A DNA stretch of 64,000 nt, taken from positions 3,472,001-3,536,000 of the forward strand of contig NZ_JANADR010000001.1 in the NCBI RefSeq assembly GCF_024199925.1. The letters run 5' to 3'. The notes beneath the pieces were generated by a model. That model did not search any database. It was not told where the DNA came from and saw only the letters and a list, made by a program, of their open reading frames with translations. Below, one piece after another: positions 34,995-48,059 of this stretch. Numbering within the stretch: position 1 is the first letter of the stretch; each line of letters starts with the position of its first letter. The stretch comes from Bradyrhizobium sp. CCGUVB1N3 (GTDB taxonomy: Bacteria > Pseudomonadota > Alphaproteobacteria > Rhizobiales > Xanthobacteraceae). The translations under genes and the position numbers were made by a program.

Positions 34995-36101
34995 ATGCCG
35001 ATCTCTGGAATTTATGGTCCCGACGATTTTACCAAGCGGCCTCAGGGCGACCCCGCTCCCACCGCACGCAAGTCCGTCGACAATCACCGCCCCGCATTGC
35101 CGCGGCCCCTGCTGGAATGGACACCGCAGGTCGAGCAGGCCACGGCGCATCTCTACGCGCGCGTGAAGCACGTGATCCCGTCGATCGAGTGGCCGCTGAT
35201 GGCGCCGACCATCAAAGCGATCAACGAGCTGAAGCAGGCGCGGGGCGCGGTGATCCTCGCGCACAACTACCAGGCACCGGAGATCTTTCACTGCGTCGCC
35301 GACATCGGCGGCGACTCGCTCCAGCTCGCAGTCGAGGCGACCAAGGTAAAGGCGGACGTCATCGTGCAGTGTGGCGTGCACTTCATGGCGGAGACGTCAA
35401 AACTGCTCAATCCGGACAAGACGGTGCTGATCCCGGATTCCCGCGCCGGCTGTTCGCTCGCCGCCAGCATCACGGGTGCGGACGTGCGCCTGCTGCGCGA
35501 AAAGTTTCCGGGCGTGCCCGTCGTCGCCTATGTCAACACCTCGGCGGAAGTGAAGGCCGAGGTCGACATCTGCTGCACCTCGTCGAACGCGGTGCAGGTG
35601 GTCGAAAGCCTCGGCGCGGGAAGCGTGATCTTCCTGCCCGACCAGTACCTCGCGAAATACGTTGCGTCGAAGACCGACGTGAAGATCATCGCCTGGAAGG
35701 GCGCCTGCGAGGTGCATGAACGTTTCACCGGCGAAGAGCTGCGCGCATTTCGCGACGCCGATCCGTCGGTGCAGATCATCGCGCATCCGGAGTGCCCGCC
35801 GGACGTGCTGGCGGAGGCCGACTTCACCGGTTCGACCGCGCACATGATCAACTGGGTGCGCGAGAAGCGGCCGAAGCGGCTCGTCATGATCACCGAATGC
35901 TCGATGGCCGACAATGTGCGCGCCGAGCTGCCCGACGTCGAGATGCTGCGCCCCTGCAATCTCTGCCCGCACATGAAGCGCATCACGCTGTCGAACATTC
36001 TGGACAGCCTGCTGACGCTCGGTGAAGAGGTGACGATCGATCCCGCCATCGCCGAGCGCGCGCGGCGTTCGGTCGAGCGGATGATCAATCTGAGGAATTA
36101 G
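34995..36101 (+). CDS. nadA: Quinolinate synthase A
   Basis: Condenses iminoaspartate with dihydroxyacetone phosphate to give quinolinate, the second step of de novo NAD synthesis. The 368-residue enzyme contains [28 protein letters not shown] and Cys-bearing blocks for the [4Fe-4S] cluster: [20 protein letters not shown], and the C-terminal [18 protein letters not shown] at 34984 precedes ATG 34995, and a 25-bp palindrome lies directly upstream. nadB and nadC follow on the same strand, with a small repeat between nadA and nadB. Confidence 0.96.
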   Translation: MPISGIYGPDDFTKRPQGDPAPTARKSVDNHRPALPRPLLEWTPQVEQATAHLYARVKHVIPSIEWPLMAPTIKAINELKQARGAVILAHNYQAPEIFHCVADIGGDSLQLAVEATKVKADVIVQCGVHFMAETSKLLNPDKTVLIPDSRAGCSLAASITGADVRLLREKFPGVPVVAYVNTSAEVKAEVDICCTSSNAVQVVESLGAGSVIFLPDQYLAKYVASKTDVKIIAWKGACEVHERFTGEELRAFRDADPSVQIIAHPECPPDVLAEADFTGSTAHMINWVREKRPKRLVMITECSMADNVRAELPDVEMLRPCNLCPHMKRITLSNILDSLLTLGEEVTIDPAIAERARRSVERMINLRN

Positions 36102-36119
36102 CGCGACAACCAACGCTGT

Positions 36120-36155
36120 TGTCCCGGACAAGCGCAGCGCAGATCCGGGACCCAT
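36120..36155. repeat. Dispersed palindrome family C, half copy
   Basis: GTCCCGGACAAGCGCAGCGCAGATCCGGGACCCA, a short hairpin-forming element with arms GTCCCGGA and TCCGGGAC, in the nadA-nadB gap. Longer relatives are at 44630 and 58935. Confidence 0.7.
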
Positions 36156-36266
36156 AACCACAGGCAGATGTCGTTGCGAAGAACGACGTCAAACAGCCTC
36201 GCAAAACAATTTCTGCCGCGAGTTATAGGTCCTGGCTTTCGCCAGGACGACAATGAGGAGACAACC

Positions 36267-37874
36267 ATGCCCAACACCATCCACGATCTCACCCGCACCA
36301 CCGACGACGTCGTCATCGTCGGCGGCGGCCTCGCCGGGCTGTTCTGCGCGCTGAAGCTGGCGCCGCGGCCGGTGACGCTGATCTCGGCAGCGCCGCTCGG
36401 ACAAGGCGCATCATCCGCCTGGGCGCAAGGCGGCATCGCGGCAGCGGTCGGCGAAGGTGACAGCCCCGAAGCGCATGCGGCCGACACCGTCGCAGTCGGC
36501 GCTGGTCTCGTCGATGAAGCAGTCGCACTCGGGATTGCACGCGAGGCAGCACCGCGCATTCACGATCTTCTCAACTACGGCGTGCCCTTCGACCGCGATC
36601 TCGAGGGCAGGCTCGCGGTGGGTCGCGAAGCCGCGCATTCGGCGCGGCGCATCGTACATGTGCGCGGTGACATGGCGGGCGCGGCAATCATTGCGGCGCT
36701 CAGCGAGGCCGTGCGACACACGCCGTCGATCCGTCTGATCGAAGGCCTTGTCGCCGAGGCGCTGCTGACCGAGGACGGCGCCGTCACCGGGCTTCAGCTC
36801 CGTGACGCCAGCAATGTGACGTCGCGTCCCGTCACCATCGCTTCGCGTGCGGTGGTGCTGGCCACCGGCGGCATCGGACATCTCTACGCCGTCACGACCA
36901 ATCCGGTGGAAGCAAGCGGATCAGGGCTCGCGATCGCGGCACGGGCCGGAGCGGTCATCGCCGATCCGGAGTTCGTGCAGTTCCATCCGACCGCCATCAT
37001 GGCCGGCCGCGATCCGGCGCCGCTCGCGACCGAAGCGCTGCGCGGCGAAGGCGCAACGCTCATCAACGGCAAGGGCGAGCGCTTCATGGCGGCACGCCAT
37101 CCGCTCGCTGAACTGGCGCCGCGCGACATCGTCGCACGCGGCGTGTTCGCGGAGACCGCTGCAAGCCGCGGCGCGTTCCTCGATGCGCGGGAGGCGTTGG
37201 GTGCGCGCTTCGCCGAGAAATTCCCGACCGTCCATGCAAGCTGCATTGCGGCCGGCCTCGATCCGGCGGTGCAGCCGATCCCGATTGCGCCCGCCGCGCA
37301 CTACCATATGGGTGGCATCGCCGTGGACGCCCGCGGCCGTACGTCCATCGACGGGCTCTGGGCCGGCGGCGAGGTATCGTCGACCGGCGCGCATGGCGCC
37401 AACCGGCTCGCCTCGAACTCGCTGCTGGAGGCCGTCGTCTATGCCGCCCGCATCGCGGAGGACATCGCCGGCCGCGCGATCCCCTCACCGGCCTGGTTGC
37501 CGGAAGCGCTGGTGACGCCGCGCAACGCCGCGATCGACACGCGGGCCGAGACCAGTCTGCGCGCCATGATGAGCGCGCATGTCGGCGTGATCCGCGATGG
37601 CGACGGGCTTGTGCAGGCTGTGGAACATTTTGCGGTGCTTGAGCGCGATGCCGGCAGCGCCGCGCTGCGCAACATGGCGACCGCGGCGCTGCTCGTTGCC
37701 GCATCCGCCTTCACGCGGCGCGAGAGCCGCGGCGCGCATTTCCGCTCCGACCATCCGGCCGAGGCGCCTGCGTTCGCAAAGCGCACCATGACGACGCTCG
37801 CCGCGGCACGCGAGATCGCCGAAGCACTGACCGAACAGCCCGCGCGCCGGACGGCGCAAGCCATGATCGCCTGA
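36267..37874 (+). CDS. nadB: L-aspartate oxidase
   Basis: FAD enzyme that oxidises aspartate to iminoaspartate, the first step of de novo NAD synthesis. At 535 residues it has the dinucleotide motif [17 protein letters not shown] near the N-terminus, then [20 protein letters not shown] and the catalytic-region block [19 protein letters not shown]. The start ATG 36267 has GAGGAG at 36255; the earlier open frame is not supported. It is followed 14 bases later by nadC, so the operon order is nadA-nadB-nadC. Confidence 0.95.
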   Translation: MPNTIHDLTRTTDDVVIVGGGLAGLFCALKLAPRPVTLISAAPLGQGASSAWAQGGIAAAVGEGDSPEAHAADTVAVGAGLVDEAVALGIAREAAPRIHDLLNYGVPFDRDLEGRLAVGREAAHSARRIVHVRGDMAGAAIIAALSEAVRHTPSIRLIEGLVAEALLTEDGAVTGLQLRDASNVTSRPVTIASRAVVLATGGIGHLYAVTTNPVEASGSGLAIAARAGAVIADPEFVQFHPTAIMAGRDPAPLATEALRGEGATLINGKGERFMAARHPLAELAPRDIVARGVFAETAASRGAFLDAREALGARFAEKFPTVHASCIAAGLDPAVQPIPIAPAAHYHMGGIAVDARGRTSIDGLWAGGEVSSTGAHGANRLASNSLLEAVVYAARIAEDIAGRAIPSPAWLPEALVTPRNAAIDTRAETSLRAMMSAHVGVIRDGDGLVQAVEHFAVLERDAGSAALRNMATAALLVAASAFTRRESRGAHFRSDHPAEAPAFAKRTMTTLAAAREIAEALTEQPARRTAQAMIA

Positions 37875-37888
37875 CGGAGACCCTTGTC

Positions 37889-38764
37889 ATGACCCCAGCT
37901 TCCCTGCTTCATCCCGACGCCTTCCTGTCGCCGCTTGCGATCGACGAGGCCGTGCACCGTGCACTCGACGAGGATCTTGGCCGCGCCGGCGACATCACCT
38001 CGCTCGCGACGATCCCCGAGGCCAACACGGCCCGCGCGATCCTGGTGGCGCGCCAGGCTGGCGTCATCGCCGGTCTGCCGCTGGCGCTGGCGACGCTGCA
38101 GAAGCTCTCCGATGCCATCGAGGTGCAGGCGCACGTCCGAGATGGCGCGCGCGTCAAGGCCGGACAGCGCGTGCTGACGATGTCAGGCCCTGCCCGCGCC
38201 ATTCTCACGGCCGAGCGGACCGCGCTGAATTTCGTCGGCCGGCTCTCCGGCATTGCGACGCTGACGGCCGACTACGTCCGCCAGACCGAAGGCAGCAAGA
38301 TGCGGATCTGCTGCACGCGCAAGACAACGCCGGGGCTGCGCGCGCTGGAGAAATACGCAGTACGCTGCGGCGGCGGCTTCAACCATCGCTTTGGCCTGGA
38401 TGACGCGATCCTGATCAAGGACAACCACATCGCGGTCGCTGGCGGCATCCGCCCGGTGCTGGAGCGCGCCCGCAGCCACGCCGGCCATCTCGTGAAGATC
38501 GAGATCGAGGTCGATACGCTGGCGCAATTGCGCGAAGTGCTCGATACCGGCCTCGCCGACGCGGTGCTGCTCGACAACATGGATATCGCCACGCTGCGCG
38601 AGGCGGTGAAGCTCGCGGAGGGTCGCGTTGCGCTGGAGGCATCCGGCGGCGTCACGCTGGAGTCGATCCCGGCGATCGCAGCGACCGGCGTCGACTACGT
38701 CTCGTCCGGCGCGCTGACGCACTCGGCACCGAATTTCGACTGCGCGCTGGATATCGAGGCGTAA
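37889..38764 (+). CDS. nadC: Nicotinate-nucleotide pyrophosphorylase (carboxylating)
   Basis: Converts quinolinate and PRPP to nicotinate mononucleotide, the third step of the pathway. The 291-residue protein has [38 protein letters not shown] with the substrate-binding Arg and Lys residues, then IKDNHI and [10 protein letters not shown] near the end. It is the last gene of the nadABC operon and should be repressed with it when NAD is plentiful. Confidence 0.96.
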   Translation: MTPASLLHPDAFLSPLAIDEAVHRALDEDLGRAGDITSLATIPEANTARAILVARQAGVIAGLPLALATLQKLSDAIEVQAHVRDGARVKAGQRVLTMSGPARAILTAERTALNFVGRLSGIATLTADYVRQTEGSKMRICCTRKTTPGLRALEKYAVRCGGGFNHRFGLDDAILIKDNHIAVAGGIRPVLERARSHAGHLVKIEIEVDTLAQLREVLDTGLADAVLLDNMDIATLREAVKLAEGRVALEASGGVTLESIPAIAATGVDYVSSGALTHSAPNFDCALDIEA

Positions 38765-38768
38765 GCCG

Positions 38769-40226
38769 CTACCGCCGCTCGGTCGCGCCGAGCTCGGCCG
38801 AGCTCCTGGCTTCCTGCGCGAGCTCGGCTGAGAGCGCGGCGGTCTGCGCCGGCGTGCCCCAGCTCGGCTCCTCGCTACCGTCACCCCAGGCGCGCGGCCG
38901 GTAGAAGGTGTGCACGCCGAACTTGTACATCTTCTTCATCTCGGCGACCCAGGACGGGCGCACCCAATAGGCGTGGTAGTGCGTCGATTTGCCGACCTCG
39001 GGCAGCCAGATCTGACCGTCGAGCGTCGCTTTCGCGATCTTCTTGGCGCGCTCCCACATGTCGGGCTCGCGGATTACGTCGGGATTGTTGTCGCAGGCGA
39101 AGGTGAACTGGCAGGCGAAGTGGCGGTACTTGTTCTGATAGACCACGCCGCAAACGGTGTCCGGATATTTGCCAGAGAACACGCGGTTCATCACCACCTG
39201 CGCAACCGCCATCTGGCCACGCACGGCCTCGCCGCGCGACTCGAAGTACACGGCTTCAGCCAGGCACTTCTCCGATCTGGCGCGCGACTTCTCGTCGAGG
39301 GCGAGCCGTTCGGCCGGCGACCTGACGCGCTGGTCGTCGGCGTTGACCTCGCCCTTGGGCGCAACGCTCTCGCCGCTCTCGGTCGCCCTCGCGACCTCCT
39401 CCGACGGTTGCGGCAGCGAGGCCATCACCTTCATGTCGGGGTCCGGCATCACGATCAGCGGCTCGGCGCCGGGCTGCCAGCTCTCCATGCTCTCGAGACT
39501 GCCGCCGAGCGACGAGCGGCCGAAGAACAGGTTCGACGTCTTGACGCTGAAGGGATCGCGCGCCGGCGCGGCCGGGACCCGCTTCAAATCGTTGAGCGGC
39601 TGTGCCGCAAGCGACAGCGCCGTGTCGCTTGCCGATGGCGTGCCTGAATATTGCGGCAGCGGCGGCGCGCGCAGCGCCTCCTCGAGTTCGGGATCAAGCG
39701 CGGCCGCGGACTCCGGCGACATCGCCTGCGGCAACGCGGCCGTCTTGGCGCCAAAGACCGAGCTGTTCGATGTCGCGGGATCCTGCGCGGCGGGCGCGGC
39801 GGATGGCGCCGCCGGCTCAGCCGGCGCGGGCGTGACGGTCGCGAGACGATCGCCCTTCAGCGTACGATCCACGCGCGGAAAATCAGCGGCCTGATAGCGC
39901 GGTGGCGTCTGGAGCGCCGGATTGCGCGCGATGCTGCCCGTGATGTCGCGGTCGTCCAGGCTGGCGAGGCGATAGCTCGCGCTCTGCGGAACCGCGGTCC
40001 CGATCGGACGGGCAAAGCTGTAGGTGGCGAGCTGGATCGAGGACGCCGCGGAAAATACCTGCTTCTGCCAGCGCTCGGCGACGCCGGGTTGCCGCGCGAG
40101 CAGCGAAGCAATGTCCTGATATCCGGTCTCTCTCGGCACCAATGCGAAGATGCAGAGACCGAAACCGAAGGACGCGAACCGCGCGCCCTTCGGATGGTTA
40201 CGCAACACAAACATCGATACGCTCAC
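38769..40226 (-). CDS. Cell wall hydrolase (SleB family) with long N-terminal region
   Basis: A 485-residue protein whose C-terminal 150 residues form a SleB-type (Hydrolase_2) lytic domain. The catalytic Glu is in CLAEAVYFESRGE, followed by GQMAVAQVVMNRVFSGKYPDTVCGVVYQ and the CQFTFACD motif. The preceding 320 residues are low-complexity, rich in Pro, Ala and Ser, with a single hydrophobic stretch at residues 15-30 that probably anchors it in the inner membrane. Start is GTG at 40226 or ATG at 40214. It ends 4 bases past nadC. Likely role: local peptidoglycan cleavage in growth or division. Confidence 0.87.
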   Translation of the reverse strand: MSVSMFVLRNHPKGARFASFGFGLCIFALVPRETGYQDIASLLARQPGVAERWQKQVFSAASSIQLATYSFARPIGTAVPQSASYRLASLDDRDITGSIARNPALQTPPRYQAADFPRVDRTLKGDRLATVTPAPAEPAAPSAAPAAQDPATSNSSVFGAKTAALPQAMSPESAAALDPELEEALRAPPLPQYSGTPSASDTALSLAAQPLNDLKRVPAAPARDPFSVKTSNLFFGRSSLGGSLESMESWQPGAEPLIVMPDPDMKVMASLPQPSEEVARATESGESVAPKGEVNADDQRVRSPAERLALDEKSRARSEKCLAEAVYFESRGEAVRGQMAVAQVVMNRVFSGKYPDTVCGVVYQNKYRHFACQFTFACDNNPDVIREPDMWERAKKIAKATLDGQIWLPEVGKSTHYHAYWVRPSWVAEMKKMYKFGVHTFYRPRAWGDGSEEPSWGTPAQTAALSAELAQEARSSAELGATERR

Positions 40227-40517
40227 GCAACGCTTACGCTAGAGAAGATCGAAGGCAGTGCGTCCGTGCAATTCGATCCTTTTTGTTGCTATCTAATTTA
40301 GGTTGCTGCGGAGTTAATCGACGTTGCAGGTGCACCACACTCAAGCAATCGCAGGTGTTTTCGCGGGGAGATCGGGCGCGTTGGTAAATGCGACCTCACG
40401 CAAACAGGTAAATGCCTGGTCAACGCATATGGTGAAGGAACTCTTCACGCGGTGTGTCATTGCGGGACGCGCGACAACAAACGCCGTCATTGCGCAACGG
40501 TCCTTCCACACAACCGC
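40227..40517. other. Intergenic region upstream of the wall hydrolase
   Basis: About 290 bases, lower in GC around 40260-40310, presumably holding the promoter of the minus-strand hydrolase. It ends in the repeat at 40518. No gene is supported. Confidence 0.35.
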
Positions 40518-40621
40518 TGTCATGCCCCGCGAAGGCCGGGCATCCAGTACGCCGCGGCTTCTCCGTATACGTCACTGTCTCTGGATACTGGATCGCCCGC
40601 TTTCGCGGGCGATGACATCAA
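40518..40621. repeat. Dispersed intergenic palindrome (CATGCCC..GGGCGATG type)
   Basis: The element CATGCCCCGCGAAGGCCGGGCATCCAGTA is followed by the inverse TACTGGATCGCCCGCTTTCGCGGGCGATG. Arms CATCCAGTA and TACTGGAT and the local GCCCGC-TTTC-GCGGGC hairpin are visible. It is a common rhizobial intergenic repeat. Confidence 0.75.
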
Positions 40622-40692
40622 GAGTATGGGACGAGCGTGCAAGAATCTCGTCATTGCGCAATGACGACGTGGACGGGGCGGAGCTTGAAATG

Positions 40693-40724
40693 AAAAGAGG
40701 CGGAGCCTTGGCCCCGCCTCTTTC
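40693..40724 (-). terminator. Rho-independent terminator of ppdK
   Basis: AAAGAGGCGG and CCGCCTCTTT are perfect complements around a 12-base loop. On the minus strand the stem is followed by TTTT. It lies 22 bases past the ppdK stop. Confidence 0.8.
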
Positions 40725-40745
40725 GTTGTCCGATCTAAATCTCGT

Positions 40746-43667
<2,922 letters not shown>

Positions 43668-43762
43668 GGCTTGCACACAACCTGCGAGAGGAACGGGAAA
43701 TCGCGGGCCTTACACCATTTTGAGCGGGCTCGCGCAAGTCGGACTGATGGGGGATGGAGACT

Positions 43763-43918
43763 TTACAAATGGAGCCACTTCAGCAGCCCAAGCCCAATCG
43801 CGCCGTTCAGGATCAAAAAGATCGCGACGATCAGGTTGAGGAGCCGCGGCATAATCAAAATGAGCACGCCCGCGATCAGCGACATGATCGGCGAGATATG
43901 GGCGACGGTGAGGTGCAT
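43763..43918 (-). CDS. DUF3096 small membrane protein
   Basis: A 51-residue protein, mostly hydrophobic, with SPIMSLIAGVLILIMPRLLNLIVAIFLI and two membrane segments. The DUF3096 family is uncharacterised. The longer frame to 44038 begins with an Arg- and Pro-rich stretch that is not typical, so ATG 43918 is preferred, with GAGAAAG upstream. It is downstream of nothing on its strand and probably stands alone. Confidence 0.8.
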   Translation of the reverse strand: MHLTVAHISPIMSLIAGVLILIMPRLLNLIVAIFLILNGAIGLGLLKWLHL

Positions 43919-44165
43919 GAAATATCTTTCTCGGGGCTTCGGAAGCGAGGCCTTGGGGGTGATGCGAATCGCGGCCGGATCATACCGGTCCCGGCCCGGC
44001 GAGTAGAGACGCACGAGCCCATACTTCAGTTCCCCCATCGCGAAAACTGCCTGAAATTGCCGCGGATGCGGCGCTCAATCTTTCGGAACAACGGGCAGGT
44101 GCATGCATTGGCAACCGGGTCGCGCCACTGGCGTGGCGCCGAATCATCTTCGTGAGGAGTTGCCC

Positions 44166-44519
44166 ATGCGGAACAGGATTCTTGCACTCGCAGCGCTTGG
44201 CGTCGCGCTCGGCGCGCCCGTCGCGGCGCAAGCCCAGGCCGACGTCACGATCGGCCGTGCGCCTGCCGTGGTCGAGCGCAGTCCCGGCATCGCCGTCGAA
44301 CAACGTCCGGCGTTTCGCGACTATGTCGTCGAGCAGCGCGTGCCGGCCTTCAGCGTGCCGGACCGCATCGTGGTCGGCTCCGTGCTGCCGGAGACCGGCA
44401 TCACCTATTACGACGTGCCGCAGCGCTTCGGCCCGACGACCTATCGCTACACCGTCGTGAACGGCGAGACCGTGCTGGTCGAGCCACGCTCGCGACGCAT
44501 CGTCGAGTTGATCGACTAA
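44166..44519 (+). CDS. DUF1236 domain-containing exported protein
   Basis: A 117-residue periplasmic protein. Signal peptide residues 1-22 (AQA). The mature protein has the DUF1236 block: SVLPETGITYYDVPQRFGPTTYRYTVVNGETVLVEPRSRRIVELI. The start ATG 44166 follows GAGGAG. A terminator follows at 44602. A GGAAC-N16-CATT element at about 44085 weakly resembles a general-stress promoter. Function unknown. Confidence 0.85.
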   Translation: MRNRILALAALGVALGAPVAAQAQADVTIGRAPAVVERSPGIAVEQRPAFRDYVVEQRVPAFSVPDRIVVGSVLPETGITYYDVPQRFGPTTYRYTVVNGETVLVEPRSRRIVELID

Positions 44520-44532
44520 GAACACTGGACTA

Positions 44533-44583
44533 GATGTCCGGCGCGCCAATCAAGGCTCGGCGCGTGTAGTGTTTTCGGACATC
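44533..44583. repeat. Inverted repeat between DUF1236 gene and its terminator
   Basis: GATGTCCG (44533-44540) pairs with CGGACATC (44576-44583), enclosing a GGCGCGCC palindrome. The structure lies 14 bases after the DUF1236 stop and before the terminator. Confidence 0.5.
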
Positions 44584-44601
44584 AGGCCCTGCCCGGTCCT
44601 C

Positions 44602-44624
44602 CCCCCGCCGGGCGGGGCTTTTTT
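44602..44624 (+). terminator. Rho-independent terminator of the DUF1236 gene
   Basis: CCCCGC-CGG-GCGGGG followed by C and six T residues on the plus strand, about 85 bases past the stop. Confidence 0.85.
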
Positions 44625-44629
44625 CGTTC

Positions 44630-44755
44630 TCGTGTCCCGGGCAAGCGAAGCGCAGACCCGGGATCCAGAAGCCGAGTACACGCTGCGTGGGCCCCGGATC
44701 AGCAGCGCACCACGCCGCGAAGGGCGGCGCGCTGCGCAGCATCCGGGGCACGAGA
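44630..44755. repeat. Dispersed palindrome family C, full copy 1
   Basis: The 126-base element runs from TCGTGTCCCGGGC to ATCCGGGGCACGAGA, with inverted ends CTCGTGCCCCGGAT and internal pairs such as ACCCGGGATCC. It overlaps no gene and ends five bases before the glyS stop. It closely matches the layout of the element at 58935. Confidence 0.8.
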
Positions 44756-44759
44756 GCAA

Positions 44760-46874
44760 TCAGTCCTGGATCTTCGAGAAGTCCGCCACCGCACGCGTGG
44801 CGCTGCGAATCTCGTTCAGCAGCGTCAGGCGGTTCTCGCGCACTTTCGGATCCTCGTCGTTGACGCGAACCTTGTCGAAGAAGGCATCGACCGGCGGACG
44901 GAGTTTTGCCATTGCGCTCATCGCGCCGGCGAAATCTTCCTTCGCGACGGCAGCGCCTGCTTCCGCCTTCACCTCGCCGATCGCCTTCGCCAGCGCCTTT
45001 TCCTCCGTGAGGCTGTAGAGCGCCGCATCGGGTGCGCCGTCGAACGTACGCTTGTCCTTCTTCTCCTCGATCGCGAGGATGTTGCTGGCGCGCTTGGTCC
45101 CGGCCAGCAGGTTCTTGCCGTCGTCGGAGTCGAGGAACTTGCCGAGCGCCTCGACACGACGAACGATCATCAGAATATCGTCCTGGCCGCCGAGCGCGAA
45201 CACGGCGTCGACGAGATCGTGACGCGCGCCCTGCTCGCGGAGCTGGACTTTGAGGCGATCGGCGAAGAAGGCGAGGAGATCAATCGCAATCTTGTGGCCA
45301 TCGATGAGGCCCTGGCTGGTTCCGGTCTCCAGTAACCCTGCCCTTGCCGATTGAGCCAACTTTTGAATCGACAGGCGAAGCGTGTTCTCGGCAATCAACC
45401 GGATCACGCCCAACGCCGCACGGCGCAGCGCATAGGGGTCCTTGCTTCCCGTCGGCTTCTCGTCGATCGCCCAGAAGCCGGCGAGCGTATCGAGCTTGTC
45501 CGCGAGTGCCACCGCGACACTGATCGGATCGGTCGGCACGCGATCCGCCGGCCCTTGCGGCTTATAGTGCTCTTCACAGGCGGCCGCGACGGACGCATCC
45601 TCGCCCTGGGCAAGCGCATAATACTTGCCCATCAAGCCTTGCACCTCGGGGAATTCGCCGACGACTTCCGTCAGCAAATCTGCCTTTGCCAGATGCGCGG
45701 CGCGCTTGGCCTTGGTGACATCAGCACCGACCAGCGGCGCGATCTCGGCGGCGAGCCGCTCGATGCGCTTGATGCGCTCGGCTTGCGTGCCGAGCTTCTC
45801 GTGGAACACGATCTGCTCGAATTTTGGCAGCCGGTCTTCGAGCTTCGTCTTGAGATCGGTCTCGTAGAAGAACTTCGCATCGCTCAGCCGCGCGCGGATC
45901 ACGCGCTCATTGCCGGAGACAATCGCCTTGCCGCCGTCGGTCGCCTCGATATTCGCGACCGGGATGAACTTGCTCGCGAGCTTGCCCGTTTTGGGATCGC
46001 TCACCACGAAGCACTTCTGGTTGTTGCGGATGGTGGCGCGGATCACTTCCGCCGGGATCGACAAGAACTCCTGGTCGAACGAGCCCATCAGCACGACCGG
46101 CCATTCGACGAGACCTGCGACCTCGTCGAGCAGGTTCTGGTCTTCGACCAGCTCAAAGCCCTGCGCAAATGCGAGCTGCTTGGCGTCGGTCAGGATCGAA
46201 TCCTTGCGGCGCTCCGGATCGAGCACGACTTTCGCGTTGAGCAGTTTTGCCTCGTAGTCCTCGAAGCGGCGCACGTTGATCGCGGCTGGTGCCAGGAAGC
46301 GATGACCATAGGTGGTCTGGCCGGTCTCGATGCCGTCGACCGAGAATTTCACCACATCGGGCTCTTCGGTCTCGAGCCCGAAGGTCGCGGTGATCGCGTG
46401 CAGCGGACGCACCCAGTTGAGCGAGCCCGACTTGGCCGAGCGCGCGCCCCAGCGCATCGATTTCGGCCAGGGGAAGGTGCGGATGATCACGGGGAGGATC
46501 TCGGCGATCACGTCGATCGCCGCACGGCCCGGCTTCTCGATCAGCGCGATGTAGAAGTCGCCCTTCTTGTCGCTCTGGATCTTCGCTTCGCTGAGCGAGG
46601 CAAGGCCGGTGGCTTTCAAAAATCCCTGGATCGCAGGCTCGGGTCCGCCGACGCGCGGACCACGGCGCTCTTCCTTGAGATCAGGCTGGCGCGCGGGGAT
46701 GCCGTGCACGGTGAGTGCGAGACGGCGCGGCGTCGCGAACGCTTTCGCGCCTTCATAGACGAGGCCTTCGGCAACGAGCTTGTCGGTGACCATGCGGCGC
46801 AGGTCGTCGGCCGCCTTGGCCTGCATGCGCGCGGGGATTTCCTCGGAGAACAGCTCCAGCAACAAATCGGGCAT
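44760..46874 (-). CDS. glyS: Glycine--tRNA ligase, beta subunit
   Basis: Large subunit of the bacterial alpha2beta2 glycyl-tRNA synthetase, responsible for tRNA binding. The product from ATG 46874 has 704 residues and starts with [17 protein letters not shown], the family signature. Internal blocks such as [21 protein letters not shown] and [16 protein letters not shown] are typical, and the C-terminus carries the anticodon-binding DALR domain. The start overlaps the glyQ stop (ATGA), so the two subunits are translationally coupled. Confidence 0.96.
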   Translation of the reverse strand: MPDLLLELFSEEIPARMQAKAADDLRRMVTDKLVAEGLVYEGAKAFATPRRLALTVHGIPARQPDLKEERRGPRVGGPEPAIQGFLKATGLASLSEAKIQSDKKGDFYIALIEKPGRAAIDVIAEILPVIIRTFPWPKSMRWGARSAKSGSLNWVRPLHAITATFGLETEEPDVVKFSVDGIETGQTTYGHRFLAPAAINVRRFEDYEAKLLNAKVVLDPERRKDSILTDAKQLAFAQGFELVEDQNLLDEVAGLVEWPVVLMGSFDQEFLSIPAEVIRATIRNNQKCFVVSDPKTGKLASKFIPVANIEATDGGKAIVSGNERVIRARLSDAKFFYETDLKTKLEDRLPKFEQIVFHEKLGTQAERIKRIERLAAEIAPLVGADVTKAKRAAHLAKADLLTEVVGEFPEVQGLMGKYYALAQGEDASVAAACEEHYKPQGPADRVPTDPISVAVALADKLDTLAGFWAIDEKPTGSKDPYALRRAALGVIRLIAENTLRLSIQKLAQSARAGLLETGTSQGLIDGHKIAIDLLAFFADRLKVQLREQGARHDLVDAVFALGGQDDILMIVRRVEALGKFLDSDDGKNLLAGTKRASNILAIEEKKDKRTFDGAPDAALYSLTEEKALAKAIGEVKAEAGAAVAKEDFAGAMSAMAKLRPPVDAFFDKVRVNDEDPKVRENRLTLLNEIRSATRAVADFSKIQD

Positions 46875-47812
46875 CAGGCCACTCCGCCCGCTTCGGTGTG
46901 CACCCAGGCCTCGCCGCAAGCCTTGGCAAGCTCGCGCACCCGGAAAATGTAGCTCTGCCGCTCGGTCACCGAGATGACGCCGCGCGCATCGAGCAGATTG
47001 AACACGTGGCTCGCCTTGATGCACTGGTCATAGGCCGGCAGCGCCATCAGGTGCTCCCTGCGGTTGCTGGCTTCGCGCCAGCCGGCCGCGAGGTATTTCT
47101 TGCAGGCCTCTTCCGCCATCTTGAACTGCTCGAACAGCATCGCGGTGTCGGCATGTTCGAAATTGTGCCGCGAATATTCCTGCTCGGCTTGAAAGAAGAC
47201 GTCCTTATAAGTGACCTTCTGGTCGTCTTCGCGGCCGTTGAAGTTGAGGTCCATGATGCGGTCGACGCCCTGCAAATAGCAGGCTAGCCGCTCGAGCCCA
47301 TAGGTGAGTTCGCCCGCGACCGGCGCGCATTCGACGCCGGCAACCTGCTGGAAGTAGGTGAACTGCGACACTTCCATGCCGTCGCACCAGCATTCCCACC
47401 CCAGGCCCCACGCGCCCAGCGTCGGGCTCTCCCAGTCGTCCTCGACGAAGCGGATGTCGTGCACGGCGGAGTCGATGCCGATCGCGGCGAGCGACTTCAG
47501 GTACAGCTCCTGGAGGTCCGGCGGCGACGGCTTGAGGATCACCTGGAACTGGTAATAGTGCTGGAGCCGGTTGGGGTTCTCGCCGTAGCGGCCGTCCTTC
47601 GGCCGGCGCGAGGGCTGCACATAGGCGGCATTCCACGGCTTCGGGCCGAGCGCGCGCAGGGTGGTCGCAGGGTGGAAGGTGCCGGCGCCGACCTCCATGT
47701 CATAGGGCTGGAGGATCACGCAGCCGTAATCCGCCCAATAGCGTTGCAGCGCCAGGATCAGGCCCTGGAACGAGCGGTCCGGGCGCATATGGGCGGGCAA
47801 TGAGGCGTCCAT
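46874..47812 (-). CDS. glyQ: Glycine--tRNA ligase, alpha subunit
   Basis: Catalytic alpha subunit of 312 residues. The diagnostic blocks are present: [60 protein letters not shown], and [24 protein letters not shown]. It overlaps glyS (ATGA at 46872-46876). A family A palindrome lies upstream. Confidence 0.97.
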   Translation of the reverse strand: MDASLPAHMRPDRSFQGLILALQRYWADYGCVILQPYDMEVGAGTFHPATTLRALGPKPWNAAYVQPSRRPKDGRYGENPNRLQHYYQFQVILKPSPPDLQELYLKSLAAIGIDSAVHDIRFVEDDWESPTLGAWGLGWECWCDGMEVSQFTYFQQVAGVECAPVAGELTYGLERLACYLQGVDRIMDLNFNGREDDQKVTYKDVFFQAEQEYSRHNFEHADTAMLFEQFKMAEEACKKYLAAGWREASNRREHLMALPAYDQCIKASHVFNLLDARGVISVTERQSYIFRVRELAKACGEAWVHTEAGGVA

Positions 47813-47932
47813 CGTCAGGTCAGGCTTTCGCGGGGGGTTTTGAATCGCGCGGGACCGTATCGACGGCAGCGGTGGGAATCAAGGCAAAGGGCGCCGGTTC
47901 GGGCCAATCAGCCCGCCGTTCCGGGGGATGTG

Positions 47933-48052
47933 GTAGGGTGGGCAAAGGCGCTCTTGCGCCGTGCCCACCATCTTTCGTTAACCGCATCAGAAGTGGCGCT
48001 TCCGCCTTCGCTCTTCGAGCTACGGCGGACAAGTCGCTTTGCCCACTCTACG
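47933..48052. repeat. Dispersed palindrome family A, copy 3 (longer variant)
   Basis: Begins GTAGGGTGGGCAAAGGCGC and ends GTCGCTTTGCCCACTCTACGG. The core of about 45 bases between GTGCCCACC and the right arm differs from the other copies, so this copy is a longer variant. It lies between glyQ and the 48060 gene. Confidence 0.8.
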
Positions 48053-48059
48053 GCAGCAA

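Noticed and set aside
44080..44105. General-stress (EcfG-type) promoter before the DUF1236 gene
   Set aside because: GGAAC-N16-CATT differs from the CGTT -10 core by one base, and a single weak match is not enough to call it.
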